From the NCBI GenBank assembly GCA_026391235.1, contig JAPLDV010000465.1, forward strand, positions 1 through 18,765: DNA of 18,765 bases. Reading direction: 5' to 3'. The number at the start of each line of letters is the position of its first letter. Positions within the stretch are counted from its first letter, which is position 1. A program made the translations under genes and the position numbers. Shown here piece after piece: positions 9,001 to 16,800 of this stretch. The notes beneath the pieces are model-generated. The model was not told the DNA's origin. It was given only the letters and a program-made list of their open reading frames with translations, and made no database searches. The stretch comes from Bacteroidia bacterium (lineage in GTDB: Bacteria; Bacteroidota; Bacteroidia; Bacteroidales; UBA12481).

Positions 9001-9260
9001 CGGATTTTCAGGAGAAATTTCCCGTCCCAATCGGTAGTGGTTCCTTCAAGCGTACCGAGGATGCTAACATTAACACCCGGCATAATTTCGCCTGTTTTTG
9101 CATCTTTAACTGTTCCGGAAATATTTTGAACCTGTGCATTAATTTTCACAGCTTGCAGGAAGATGAGCAGGCAAATGAGCGTAAAATTCTTGACTGTTCG
9201 CATTCGTGAGATATTTTGGGTTACCCGAAATCTACTATTTTTTAATGCAGATCTCATCAT
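6069..9260 (-). CDS. susC-like: SusC/RagA-like TonB-dependent outer membrane transporter
   Basis: The product has 1063 residues. A carboxypeptidase-regulatory-like beta sandwich (residues about 46-120: ISGTVKDAKTGEIMPGVNV, then VGYTLQKVAV) is followed by the family's DEVVVTA segment (125-131). The plug domain includes NLAGKVAGLQVSKSASG (164-180), RGVASITGENRPLIVVDGIP (190-209) and AYGSRGANGVILITTKKG (251-268). A beta barrel runs to a C-terminal Phe (GFNLKVTF), as in outer membrane proteins. It imports a ligand using TonB/ExbB energy, together with the SusD partner encoded 6 bases downstream. The ATG at 9260 gives a long charged leader of 19 residues before the obvious signal peptide MRTVKNFTLICLLIFLQAVK. 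The ATG at 9203 would begin exactly there and is a credible alternative start. No N-terminal sigma/anti-sigma signalling extension is present, so transenvelope ECF signalling is not expected. Confidence 0.95.
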   Translation of the reverse strand: MMRSALKNSRFRVTQNISRMRTVKNFTLICLLIFLQAVKINAQVQNISGTVKDAKTGEIMPGVNVSILGTLEGTTTDWDGKFLLKIRNAEDTLNFSFVGYTLQKVAVKGKSTINVFLEQEATVIDEVVVTALNINRTKSSLGYSVSTFKADELTRARENNIVNNLAGKVAGLQVSKSASGVDGSTRVILRGVASITGENRPLIVVDGIPVDAGHGGAGRWGGTDGGDALSDINPDDIESMSILKGAGAAAAYGSRGANGVILITTKKGLLKKGIGVSLNSNFSVDSPFLFPEFQNVYGHGAFGTYPSSLPDAGNPWMWSYGPKMEGQMLPNFWGGSSAFSPQPNNYKDFFRNGTSFVNSIALESGNESSNVRASFTNQQSSGIVPLNGLNRQTINLRGYTKMKDVLELDAKITYMHSSSEGRPALSEDGIPYFLSIMPRSMVTNELNNYKVDANGIERLWTTDGYTGNPYWKLYNKANRDEKHRMQGVFSTKINFNPKLNLLLRSGMDFTNRMAHDHTAKGSVNAGINGSISNSNGSDLEWNSDFLLNYHPSKTGDFQYSLSLGGNYRYNTGRGISQWGGNLKINDYFAISNAGSYGTGEWFSEKQVYSLYGLSTLSFKNWLYLDLTLRNDWSSTLPVQNNSYRYHSENLSFLFTEAFNIKSSLLTAGKIRSSFSRVGNDTGPYQTSKYFNVNQSQLPYPTGGFSDVLASYNLQPEITTSREVGTNLNFLKGLLILDVTYYLNNSENQIMEVPLPPASGYSRMRMNAARLKNSGFEVQLDVAPVRTNDFTWNITGTWSKNKSEVVELSNNLESIILDDAWFATIQARPGAEYGEIYTTDFKRDVFGHILVDDNGFVMKGDYKKIGNINPDWLAGISSTLIYKNFTFSFLIDIRKGGEIYSMGKAYRNLFGTSLESLEGREEWYATHDPSNGYSSPLPGVEEKGYVEDGINENTGQQNTVPVDPIYRFYNIWAKEIGTENICDATNVRMREASFGYSLPKKFLSKMRLSDAQVSLFGRNLFFLYNAMNDVDPESGYSSGNTGGGMEHNAIPSTRSIGFNLKVTF

Positions 9261-9404
9261 AAAAATATTAAATGGTTTTCTGAAAAACTAATTCTCGCTC
9301 ATTTTCTCCATTTGACTCAGGTAGATGAGGCTCCGCCTCTTCCTAATTCGGGGTTGTTGTTTTAAGATTTAACCACAAAAGGCCACGGAGGTGAAATAAA
9401 TTAC

Positions 9405-9428
9405 AAAGACGCAAATATGCGTCTCTAC
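9405..9428. repeat. Degraded second copy of the 1603-1628 palindrome
   Basis: gcaaatatgcgtctctac (9411-9428) matches gcatatatgcgtctctac (1611-1628) at 17 of 18 bases. The left arm here reads caaagac in place of tagagac, so the palindrome is imperfect. Two related copies in non-coding DNA 7.8 kb apart indicate a small dispersed repeat family. Confidence 0.75.
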
Positions 9429-9512
9429 GGGTTTTTCCCTTCAACCCTTTTTAGTTCTATGATTTGGGAATTGACAAATAGGGGCAACGCGAGGGTTTTT
9501 GAAGTAAGAGGG

Positions 9513-9544
9513 TTGAGATTCATGCCATTAAACCGATATCTTTA
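9513..9544 (+). promoter_or_regulatory. Possible Bacteroidota-type promoter of the cyclase gene
   Basis: TTG at 9513-9515 and TATCTTTA at 9537-9544 are separated by 21 bases, close to the known Bacteroidota -33 (TTTG/TTG) and -7 (TAnnTTTG) arrangement with one mismatch in the -7 box. The ATG at 9570 would leave a leader of about 20 bases. Such short motifs occur often by chance in AT-rich DNA. Confidence 0.3.
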
Positions 9545-9569
9545 TGGTACTCTAAAAGTATAATCCGTC

Positions 9570-10373
9570 ATGAAAAACCTCATCCTTCTCTTCAGCCTGC
9601 TCTCACTGATTTCCTGCAATCAAACCGTGCCCGATGCTGCCACGATATTGGCCGGCGGAAGGTGGATCGACCTTACCTGGAATTTTGAGGAAAGCACGGT
9701 GTACTGGCCTACTAACTTGACGTTTAAACACGATACCGTTTTCTACGGGGTCAATGACAAAGGTTATTTCTATTCATCCTTCAAATATTCGGCTGAGGAG
9801 CATGGAGGCACCCATTTTGATGCTCCGCTACATTTTGCTCAGGGTGGTCGTTCTATCGGGCAGATCCCGGTTGAAGAGCTTACCGGACATGCCGTGGTGG
9901 TGGATGTTTCAACGCAATCGGTCCAAAACCGGGACTACCTGGTGAATACCGGAGATTTTATTGAATGGGAGAAAAAGTATGGCGTGATACCCGAGAAGTC
10001 CATCGTGCTGTTGCATACCGGCTACGGAAAATATTGGAGCGATCATGAAAAATACACCGGAACGCTGAAATCCGGAGCCGAAGGTGTTGCGGAGCTTCAT
10101 TTTCCCGGACTCGGTGCTGAAGCAGCAGATTGGCTGGTAAAAGAAAGGAAGATCAAAGCCGTGGGGATTGATACGCCAAGCATCGATTTCGGGCAGTCGA
10201 AGGATTTTCTTACCCATAGAAGCCTTTGCGGTAACAATGTCACCGCTTACGAAAATATTGCAAATCTTGGTCAGCTTCCGGCTACCGGTTCGTACCTGGT
10301 GGCTGCGCCGATGAAAATTAAGGGAGGCAGCGGATCGCCATTAAGGTTGCTGGCGTGGGTAAAGAAAGAATAG
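9570..10373 (+). CDS. Cyclase / kynurenine-formamidase family lipoprotein
   Basis: The product has 267 residues, starting at ATG 9570. A short signal peptide ends in a lipobox (LSLISC, C16), so this is a predicted lipoprotein. The cyclase-family metal-binding signature HGGTHFDAPLH lies at 78-88 (H78, H82, D84, H88), preceded by WIDLTWNFEES near 32-42. Later conserved pieces are VLLHTGYGKYW, GIDTPSIDFGQ and the C-terminal LPATGSYLVAAPMKIKGGSG. Characterised relatives (kynurenine formamidase KynB, isatin hydrolase and polyketide-cyclase-like enzymes) use a divalent metal to hydrolyse amide or lactam bonds. All visible ligands are intact, so activity is likely, but the substrate is not evident and no tryptophan-degradation gene is nearby. 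Most characterised members are cytosolic, so the lipobox is notable. The residues after the Cys (NQTVPD) lack a clear surface-export signal, pointing to the periplasmic side. It is transcribed alone, divergent from the susC-like gene and convergent with the peptidase gene. Confidence 0.9.
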   Translation: MKNLILLFSLLSLISCNQTVPDAATILAGGRWIDLTWNFEESTVYWPTNLTFKHDTVFYGVNDKGYFYSSFKYSAEEHGGTHFDAPLHFAQGGRSIGQIPVEELTGHAVVVDVSTQSVQNRDYLVNTGDFIEWEKKYGVIPEKSIVLLHTGYGKYWSDHEKYTGTLKSGAEGVAELHFPGLGAEAADWLVKERKIKAVGIDTPSIDFGQSKDFLTHRSLCGNNVTAYENIANLGQLPATGSYLVAAPMKIKGGSGSPLRLLAWVKKE

Positions 10374-10442
10374 AACGATAATAGCACGCGGATGACGCGG
10401 ATCCTGCGCAGCATCCACTTCAACCGCGTTCCGTTCTTTTTC
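10374..10442. terminator. Convergent gap with direct repeats and a weak hairpin
   Basis: This 69-base gap lies between the convergent cyclase and peptidase genes. It holds two direct copies of acgcggat (10386-10393 and 10395-10402) and the palindrome ctgcgcag (10404-10411), inside nearly complementary ggat/atcc arms (10399-10416). A T-rich run (ttctttttctt) follows at about 10434-10444, so a weak terminator for the cyclase transcript is possible. The acgcggat units resemble repeat debris seen in many Bacteroidota intergenic regions (from memory, not checked). Confidence 0.4.
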
Positions 10443-13346
10443 TTATTTAACCAGCACCAGCCTTTTGGTTATGGCAGTTTTCCCGGTTTTAAGCTGGTAA
10501 AAACAGATACCTGAAGGAACCGGCTGCCCGTTTCCATTCCTCCCGTCCCAGGTCGTTTCATGCTGCCCTGAAGGTTGATAGCCGGCAATAAGGATTTTAA
10601 CTTTAACTCCGGACCCGTCATATATGGTTAGCTCTACAGGGCCGTCAACAGCAGTGTAATATTTTATGTTTGCCACGGTACTGAACGGACTTGGCCAGGC
10701 ATCGTACAAAACAGCCTGTACCGGGTTCAGGCTGGTTTCGATGGCTTCTGAACCGGAAAACAGGCCGTTGGCGACAATTACATCATCGATATTCCAGCCG
10801 CCCGAGGTTCCTGAGCTATTGGATTGGAGTTCGAAAGTAATGGTGACTGCCGGATTGTTATCGGCAATAGCAGAAATATCGATGATCTGACCGGTCCATA
10901 CTGCTTCGATAATCCCGAGCCGCGGACTTTCCCAAACAACCTGATTATTGATTTTTATGCGGGCATAATCGCTGACCCTGATATTCAGCCATCTCCTGAA
11001 TTTTAACCCGACACCGGTCATATTTGAGCAATCAATCACCGGACTGCGCAGATAATTGTAAACATTAGCCTGATAAACGCCGTCCCAGCTGGTGCCTTCG
11101 TAAGAATCCCAGCCCATATCAGTCCCCCAGCAATTGGTGCCGGAAAAGGCATGACCGGGATCGCTGCCTTTCCCTGCCGGAGTTCCAAGCTGCCAGTCGT
11201 CGTGGTTATTTGAAGTGGTTCCATACGATTGATGCACCCATCCGTTAACTCCGTTTTCAAAATTATCGTAAAAGCCATAGATGTTGTTCAGCTGAAAGGC
11301 GAATGCCGGGGAATATCCCTCAGCCGAGGTAATATCAGCATTAAAATCAGCTATATAGGCTTTCGGGGCATCTGGAGCCAGGGACACTTTAAAGCTGAAG
11401 GTCAGCGTTTCCCCGATACCGAGCTGATCTGATTCATCCTGATCTGTAATGACCTGGAAATAAGGATCTTTGGTATTTATAGAAGCCGACAGATCACGAA
11501 TGCCCTGACGTCCGTTGTTGGTTACTTCGAGTGCAATGGTGACCGTTTCGCCGTTATCGAATGCACCGTTTTTGTTCCCATCTGAGTCATCAATCCGAAT
11601 ACGGCTGATCTCCAGTTTTGGAGCATACACTTCGAGGTGCACGTGTTCGAACCATCCGAATCCACCGGCATCACCGATGGAAATGGTTAATTCAAGATCT
11701 TCACCATCAGGCGTATTGGGATCGATTCGAAATAAAACAGTGTCGGCAGCTGCTTTTGATGAATTCCCTTCGATGGTACCGAAATTAAGGCTATCGGTCA
11801 GGATCCGGATGTTTGGATTGGCGGAGCTTATTTTTGCATACACCTGCATAGCTTTAATCGACTGAACATTAGACAGGGACAAAGAAAATCCGATCATTTC
11901 ACCAACATTAATGAGTCCATCGCCATTTCCTGATGTATTTCCGGATTTTCCATCTGATAACATCACATTATCTACCTGAAGGAATGCAGTCCGTTCCAAT
12001 TTGATGTTTTTATGAGTGAGGCTGTCGGGTGAGATGGCTATCTCACTGACGATTGTGCGAAATCCGGGTGCGGAAATCTGAAAGGTATAGCTGCCGGGCT
12101 GCAGGTACCGGTAATACCTGCCAAAGAGGCTGTCGGCCAGCCGTGGAGGCACCTTTCCCTGATTATCCATTGAAGGAATATCGATAGTTGCCCTGACCGG
12201 CAGACCCGAAAAGGCATCGGTGACCAGTCCGGTTACACCTGCCCTGCCAGCTTGCCGGAGCATAGTTTGCATTCCCTTCAGGTTGCTTGCCACCATCTCC
12301 GGAATCACGCTGTAATCGGGAGCCTGGCTGGTCCCCATCTCCACGGTAAATGCGAGGGTATTGTGGGTAACGTACATATAATCGCAATACTCCCCGGCTG
12401 TGAAGTACCACCTGCCGCCCTGCATCAGGGTATAAGGTCCAATGGGTGAAGTAATCGATCCGCTGATCAGGTTTCCAAGGTAAACCATTGCTGCTGAATC
12501 GGGTGCTGCGGCATCGGTATGGGTCCAGGGATAAAGTACATATTGACCGGAGGTGTGGTAAGAGAGGCTCATAATGGGAGGAAATTTCGCAGTAAAGTCT
12601 CTGATGGCACGGGTTTCCGGCTCCGAGAACGCTGTCGGGCCATGGTCTCCTCCGGCAGTGTATCCAAAAGAGTAATTCCGGTTCAGGTCGACCCCGTGAT
12701 TATTGCCCCGTGTCATTGCTTCACGGCCGTCGGGGTTGGTCATTGGAACGTACCATATCTCCATGGAATTGACCCAATTGGTAACCTCGGGATCGGAGCC
12801 GTAATTATCAACCAGATAATTGATCTGGTATAAGGTTGCTTCAACGCTATGTATCTCATTACCATGATGATTACCAGCAAAGAGGATTGGCGGTTCATCT
12901 TCATCGATACCGGGATTATCGGAGATCTTCAGGCAGCAGATGGCCCTTCCCAATACTGAATATCCGATCGTATCAAGCATTGTTATGCCGGGGTGAGCAG
13001 CTGCTATTGCAATCAGCTCATCCATAGTGTTTTGGTATCCATGAAAAGGTGGAATAGATTTAAAATCCGGCTGATTCTGATACAACTCTTTGAAACTATT
13101 GGCGATGAATTCCACCTTCGCCCCTTCGATGCCGAGATTCTTAATCTGTTCCGGAAGTGCCAACACTTCAATACAGGAATCCGGTATTACATTATAAACG
13201 GTGACTCCCTTATTTTCAATCGTTTTGATGCGATCGGGGTCTTTCAGATAGATCCGGTAGAGCTTTTGTTTCGACTCCTGGGCCGGAAGCATGGAGGTCA
13301 GCAGGGCAGAGAGGATAAGAGAGATCAGGAGAATAGTCTTTTTCAT
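10443..13346 (-). CDS. Secreted multidomain M14 zinc carboxypeptidase with FlgD-like C-terminal module
   Basis: The product has 967 residues: signal peptide (1-22, ending PAQ) and a propeptide-like region (about 25-100), then an M14 peptidase domain (about 100-365). That domain has zinc ligands H161 and E164 in GNHHGNEIHS and H264 in SYHTSGQYVLYPW. R223 in GVDLNRNYSFGY is the expected substrate-binding Arg, and E336 in FTVEMGTS is the catalytic Glu. A carboxypeptidase-regulatory-like sandwich follows (about 370-452). Two acidic CARDB-like modules come next, beginning SDGKSGNTSGNGDG (464-477) and DDSDGNKNGAFDNGE (586-600), both with Asp/Asn/Gly loops suited to calcium. A jelly-roll-like domain (about 692-860: FYDNFENGVNGWVH to WNIDDVIVANG) precedes a FlgD Ig-like C-terminal module (about 890-967, with TTWDGRNGNGQPVPSG, ending KRLVLVK), which fits T9SS export. 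It should remove C-terminal residues from extracellular peptides. Catalytic residues are complete; its substrate preference is unknown. Confidence 0.93.
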   Translation of the reverse strand: MKKTILLISLILSALLTSMLPAQESKQKLYRIYLKDPDRIKTIENKGVTVYNVIPDSCIEVLALPEQIKNLGIEGAKVEFIANSFKELYQNQPDFKSIPPFHGYQNTMDELIAIAAAHPGITMLDTIGYSVLGRAICCLKISDNPGIDEDEPPILFAGNHHGNEIHSVEATLYQINYLVDNYGSDPEVTNWVNSMEIWYVPMTNPDGREAMTRGNNHGVDLNRNYSFGYTAGGDHGPTAFSEPETRAIRDFTAKFPPIMSLSYHTSGQYVLYPWTHTDAAAPDSAAMVYLGNLISGSITSPIGPYTLMQGGRWYFTAGEYCDYMYVTHNTLAFTVEMGTSQAPDYSVIPEMVASNLKGMQTMLRQAGRAGVTGLVTDAFSGLPVRATIDIPSMDNQGKVPPRLADSLFGRYYRYLQPGSYTFQISAPGFRTIVSEIAISPDSLTHKNIKLERTAFLQVDNVMLSDGKSGNTSGNGDGLINVGEMIGFSLSLSNVQSIKAMQVYAKISSANPNIRILTDSLNFGTIEGNSSKAAADTVLFRIDPNTPDGEDLELTISIGDAGGFGWFEHVHLEVYAPKLEISRIRIDDSDGNKNGAFDNGETVTIALEVTNNGRQGIRDLSASINTKDPYFQVITDQDESDQLGIGETLTFSFKVSLAPDAPKAYIADFNADITSAEGYSPAFAFQLNNIYGFYDNFENGVNGWVHQSYGTTSNNHDDWQLGTPAGKGSDPGHAFSGTNCWGTDMGWDSYEGTSWDGVYQANVYNYLRSPVIDCSNMTGVGLKFRRWLNIRVSDYARIKINNQVVWESPRLGIIEAVWTGQIIDISAIADNNPAVTITFELQSNSSGTSGGWNIDDVIVANGLFSGSEAIETSLNPVQAVLYDAWPSPFSTVANIKYYTAVDGPVELTIYDGSGVKVKILIAGYQPSGQHETTWDGRNGNGQPVPSGICFYQLKTGKTAITKRLVLVK

Positions 13347-13348
13347 GG

Positions 13349-13383
13349 TATCAGGTTAAGCGTCGAATATACAAAACCTGATA
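13349..13383. promoter_or_regulatory. 9-bp inverted repeat just upstream of the peptidase start
   Basis: tatcaggtt (13349-13357) and aacctgata (13375-13383) are exact inverted copies separated by 17 bases, beginning only two bases before the start codon of the M14 peptidase gene (read on the minus strand). A second perfect palindrome, aaaccggttt, follows at 13388-13397. In RNA the first pair could fold over the ribosome binding region; in DNA the spacing would also suit a dimeric repressor. Which applies is not visible. Confidence 0.45.
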
Positions 13384-13556
13384 AATAAAACCGGTTTAGG
13401 CAACACCGTAAATTGATTGGCCGTGCAAAACTTTTTACGGGAGAAGTGCAGGAATTCTGCTGATCCCAACTAACTTGGTACCCGATTGGAAGGATGAAAT
13501 ATAGAGTTCAATAATTCAAGGTTTTTTTTGAACCGGGGCTGGTTGTTTCGGCCTCG

Positions 13557-13590
13557 TTCCATATTCCGCCCTTCAGTCCGGAAAGTGGAA
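13557..13590. repeat. Imperfect hairpin in the long divergent gap
   Basis: ttccatattccg (13557-13568) and cggaaagtggaa (13579-13590) can pair over 12 positions with one mismatch and one G-U pair, around a ten-base loop. It lies about 250 bases upstream of the start at 13843 and 210 bases upstream of the peptidase start, so it terminates neither neighbouring gene. It may be a leader or regulatory RNA structure or a repeat remnant. Confidence 0.35.
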
Positions 13591-13842
13591 TCAGAACAGA
13601 CGTGATTTCCATCTATGTGATTGATTTTGAATCAAATAATTATCGGGCATAATTGTTGTAAATGGGCGAGTTAAACTTTTTAAAAATTGAAACCGAACCT
13701 GAAATGTATTATTCTGAAATCCTTATAAGGCCTGATAATATTATGTTTTCATTGAGCAACTACCGCTGGTCAGAATTGTTTATCCGGATTACTTCTTCCT
13801 CTGTACTAAAATTTGAAATAAATATCTCACAATCATAGAAAC

Positions 13843-16800
13843 ATGAGAACAAAATATAAAACGATGGCTCAAATATTCTCCAACAGACGGCAGGGGATAA
13901 GAACCGCCATCCTGTTCACCGGGTTATCTTTTCTTTTTCTCCAGGGAGCCAGGGCACAGTCTGCTCAATATATTTATTTCGTGCCATTGCCTGAAACCCA
14001 GATTCACAATACGTTCAGGGTTTTGTACACTTCCACCGGGACAACCTACCATTCGGTGATTTCCATCGTTCCATCGGTCAGCAACACGATCATCTATTAC
14101 GATCAATGGGAAGATGGTTATGAAACTAATCTCAGCACACCCGTACAGTCTTCCACATGGATATTCGGTGATGGAAACGCCTCAAACAATGGCGGATACC
14201 CGGATGCAGTGGTTGCTGGTAAACCAATCATCCTGCAAAACGATCTTGTTGTACCCAATAGTGCATCAATCATAAAAGCTGACGGAGGAGACAAGATTGC
14301 CTGTTCTAAATCGCTCTCTTGCGCCCGATCCAGCTGGGCCACCAACCCGGGAACGGTGCTGGCTGATGCCGTGGAATTTCTGAATACGCAGGCATTCGGA
14401 ACATCCTTTGAGATACCCATTGGCCAAAATACTTCGTCAGGAGGCATGTTCAACCTCACCGCGCTTCATGTTCAGGCATCCCAGAATGCGACCCAGATCA
14501 ATATCGTCAAAGATCCCGCATTCCCGCTGGTAGTTACCACTGCCACCATCAACCAGGGAGAAAGTTACCAGGTGAACGGCGGGATCATGCAAGGGGCCAC
14601 GGTTACATCCAACAAACCGGTGCAGGTGAACCTGATCACCGGTCTGCCCGGGGCTACCTATGAATCCAGGTGGTACTACATCTATCCCCTGGCCTTGTGG
14701 GATGCAGGATATTACTCGCCGGTATCGACCGCCATATCGACCGCCGAGTCGCATGTTTTCCTCTATAATCCAACTGCATCACCTTTGTCGGTAACTGTCC
14801 ATACCAATGCAAACCTGGCCGGCGCCGTGGTATCGGTTCCTTCGAAAGGTACTTACCGGTATATTATGCCCAGTGGCTCATCCGCGCACTTTGACAATCC
14901 ATCGGTCAAATTCTTTGCCGTCGGGGCCACGGATGCAGATGCTACCAATACCACCTGGGACTGGGGATACACGCTGGTTCCGGAGAATTATCTCACCACC
15001 TCATTCTATGTTGGCTGGGGAATAGGTGCCTACAATTCACCTACCCAAAACGGCAACCCGGTGTGGGTGGGGTCTTCCAGCCTAACCAAAACCACCATCG
15101 TATACGTGGATGTCGATGGGAACCCAGCTACCGGGGCGCTTACCGATGCCAACGGAAACAAATTCGACTATACGGTATCCATTGCGCCGATGGCGTCATC
15201 CAGACTTTACGACAATGTCGACAATGACCAGACGGGCATGCATGTTTACACCCTGGATGGCACGGAGATCATCGGGGCCTGGGGCGAGGATGCATCAAAA
15301 GCTGGTGCCGGCACTCCATTTCTCGATGTAGGGACGACCATTGCCCCCGATCCGGTGCTGAGGATCTGGAAAACCGCTGTGCTGGTGACAGATGTAAACA
15401 CCAACGGCAAGGCCGATGTTGATGATGTCATCGAATGGACCGTAAACGTTTACAACCAAACGCTTCAGTCATTTGCCTATGTGATTCTGAAAGACAATCT
15501 CGATTCACATCTTACCTATGTGGCCGGAACAACAAAATTCAACGGTGTCCCCCTGCCCGATGACGTTAGTCCCGCCTCACCTTTTCCGATTGATGAATCG
15601 GGATTCAACATAAACCCTTTATCCACAGGAGCTAAGGATATAGTCACTTTCAGAACCACTGTATATCTTTTGTCCGGCATCACCTCGGTTCCGAACAGCG
15701 TTACCGCCACCAATAATTTTGGTGAAGTTTTCCTCGCCAATGCCTCTGTCCCGGCCAACGTAGCCGGGGTAACCACCTGTGTAGAAGAGTTCACCAGTAC
15801 CGCCAACGGAACCGCCACAGTTGCCTATACCGAGAATGCGACTATCTATGTGAGGGTAACCGATGGCGACCAGAACTTGAACAGCGGCGCGGTCGACCAG
15901 GTGCGGGTAACCCTTTATAATTCCGGGACCTTCGACAGCGAAATCCTCATTCTCAACGAAACCGGCAACAATACGGGGATCTTCACGGGTTCGATCCCGT
16001 CATCCAACTCGCTGGGGGCGGGTGCCGATAACGGGATATTATATACACTGGCCGGGAATTCCGTCCTGGCAACTTATGTGGACCAGCTGTATGGAGGAAC
16101 CTGTACGGCCAATGCGACCTTTGCACTTCCATCCAATACCAAGCAGCTGTACCTTAACGAAACGCCGGCAGCAACCATGGACCGGACCATACCTATTGGT
16201 GGTTCGCCGACCAACAGCATTGTTATGGGATCGGGTGCAGGAGGGGCAGTTGCCCATGCAGTTACATCCAGCGGATTCTTTAATACAGCAAGAGCGACTT
16301 TTACAGTTTCCCATGGTACCGTTGCCGGAACCAATCGGATAATGATTGTCGGCATATCGTATAACGACCCTGCCGACGCCATTAATGTTACCGGAGTAAC
16401 ATACGGGACGCAGACATTATCGCAGTTAGGTATCCGACTGAAGAATGCAAGCGGGAGCAAACCAACTGTTGATATATGGTATATAGCGGCTCCAACTGTA
16501 GGAACCGCTAATGTTACTGTTACCTGGTCAGGAAATGTTGGAGCAGGTGTTGTGGGTGTTTCAACCTACACGAACGTTAATCAAACCAGTCCGTTCGGAA
16601 CGGCGGTTACTGCAACAGGAAACTCAACCGCTCCCTCTGTAACAGTCACTTCTGCAACTAACGACCTGGTGATTGACGTAATTGGCGAGGGCGATAACAG
16701 CAACCAGATGGGTGTTGGGGCAAATCAGACAGAGAGATGGAACCGCGAAGCAAACTTTTCCGGAAGCAGTACCTGGGACCATACAGGGGGTGGAAGTTCC

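Larger units (their letters stand above)
9261..9569. other. Divergent intergenic region with repeat-like segments
   Basis: These 309 bases separate the susC-like gene (-) from the cyclase gene (+) and contain no credible gene. They hold gaggc/gcctc arms around a three-base loop (9327-9339), an AACCACAAAAGGCCACGGAGG-type stretch (about 9370-9390) that resembles common intergenic repeat debris, the degraded palindrome at 9405-9428, and a possible promoter for the cyclase gene near 9513-9544. No convincing Bacteroidota promoter (TTG, about 20 bases, TAnnTTTG) was found reading toward susC. Confidence 0.6.
13347..13842. other. 496-base divergent intergenic region
   Basis: No gene was found between the M14 peptidase (-) and the giant secreted protein gene (+). 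Besides the inverted repeat at 13349-13383 it contains an imperfect hairpin at 13557-13590 and a short palindrome, ttgatt/aatcaa (13621-13635). The right half is AT-rich. No TTG/TAnnTTTG pair with correct spacing was found reading into the gene at 13843, although near-matches such as tatgtttt (13742-13749) exist. The length would allow two promoters and a long leader. Confidence 0.6.

Noticed and set aside
9261..9330. Bacteroidota promoter reading into the susC-like gene
   Set aside because: The only near match to the -7 box on the minus strand (complement of aaaaacta, 9283-9290) has no TTG at the proper distance.
3575..10373. A polysaccharide utilisation locus
   Set aside because: The SusC/SusD pair is real, but no glycosidase, lyase, esterase of a CAZy type, sulfatase or hybrid sensor is encoded nearby, so glycan use cannot be claimed.
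9570..10373. Assignment as kynB within a kynurenine pathway
   Set aside because: The family signature is present but the lipobox and the absence of other tryptophan-degradation genes do not support that specific name.
10386..10402. CRISPR-like repeats
   Set aside because: Only two 8-base units with a one-base gap, no regular spacers and no cas genes.
13742..13815. Promoter boxes for the giant gene (tatgtttt at 13742 and aaaatttg at 13808)
   Set aside because: Each is one base off the -7 consensus and neither has a TTG element at 19-21 bases upstream.
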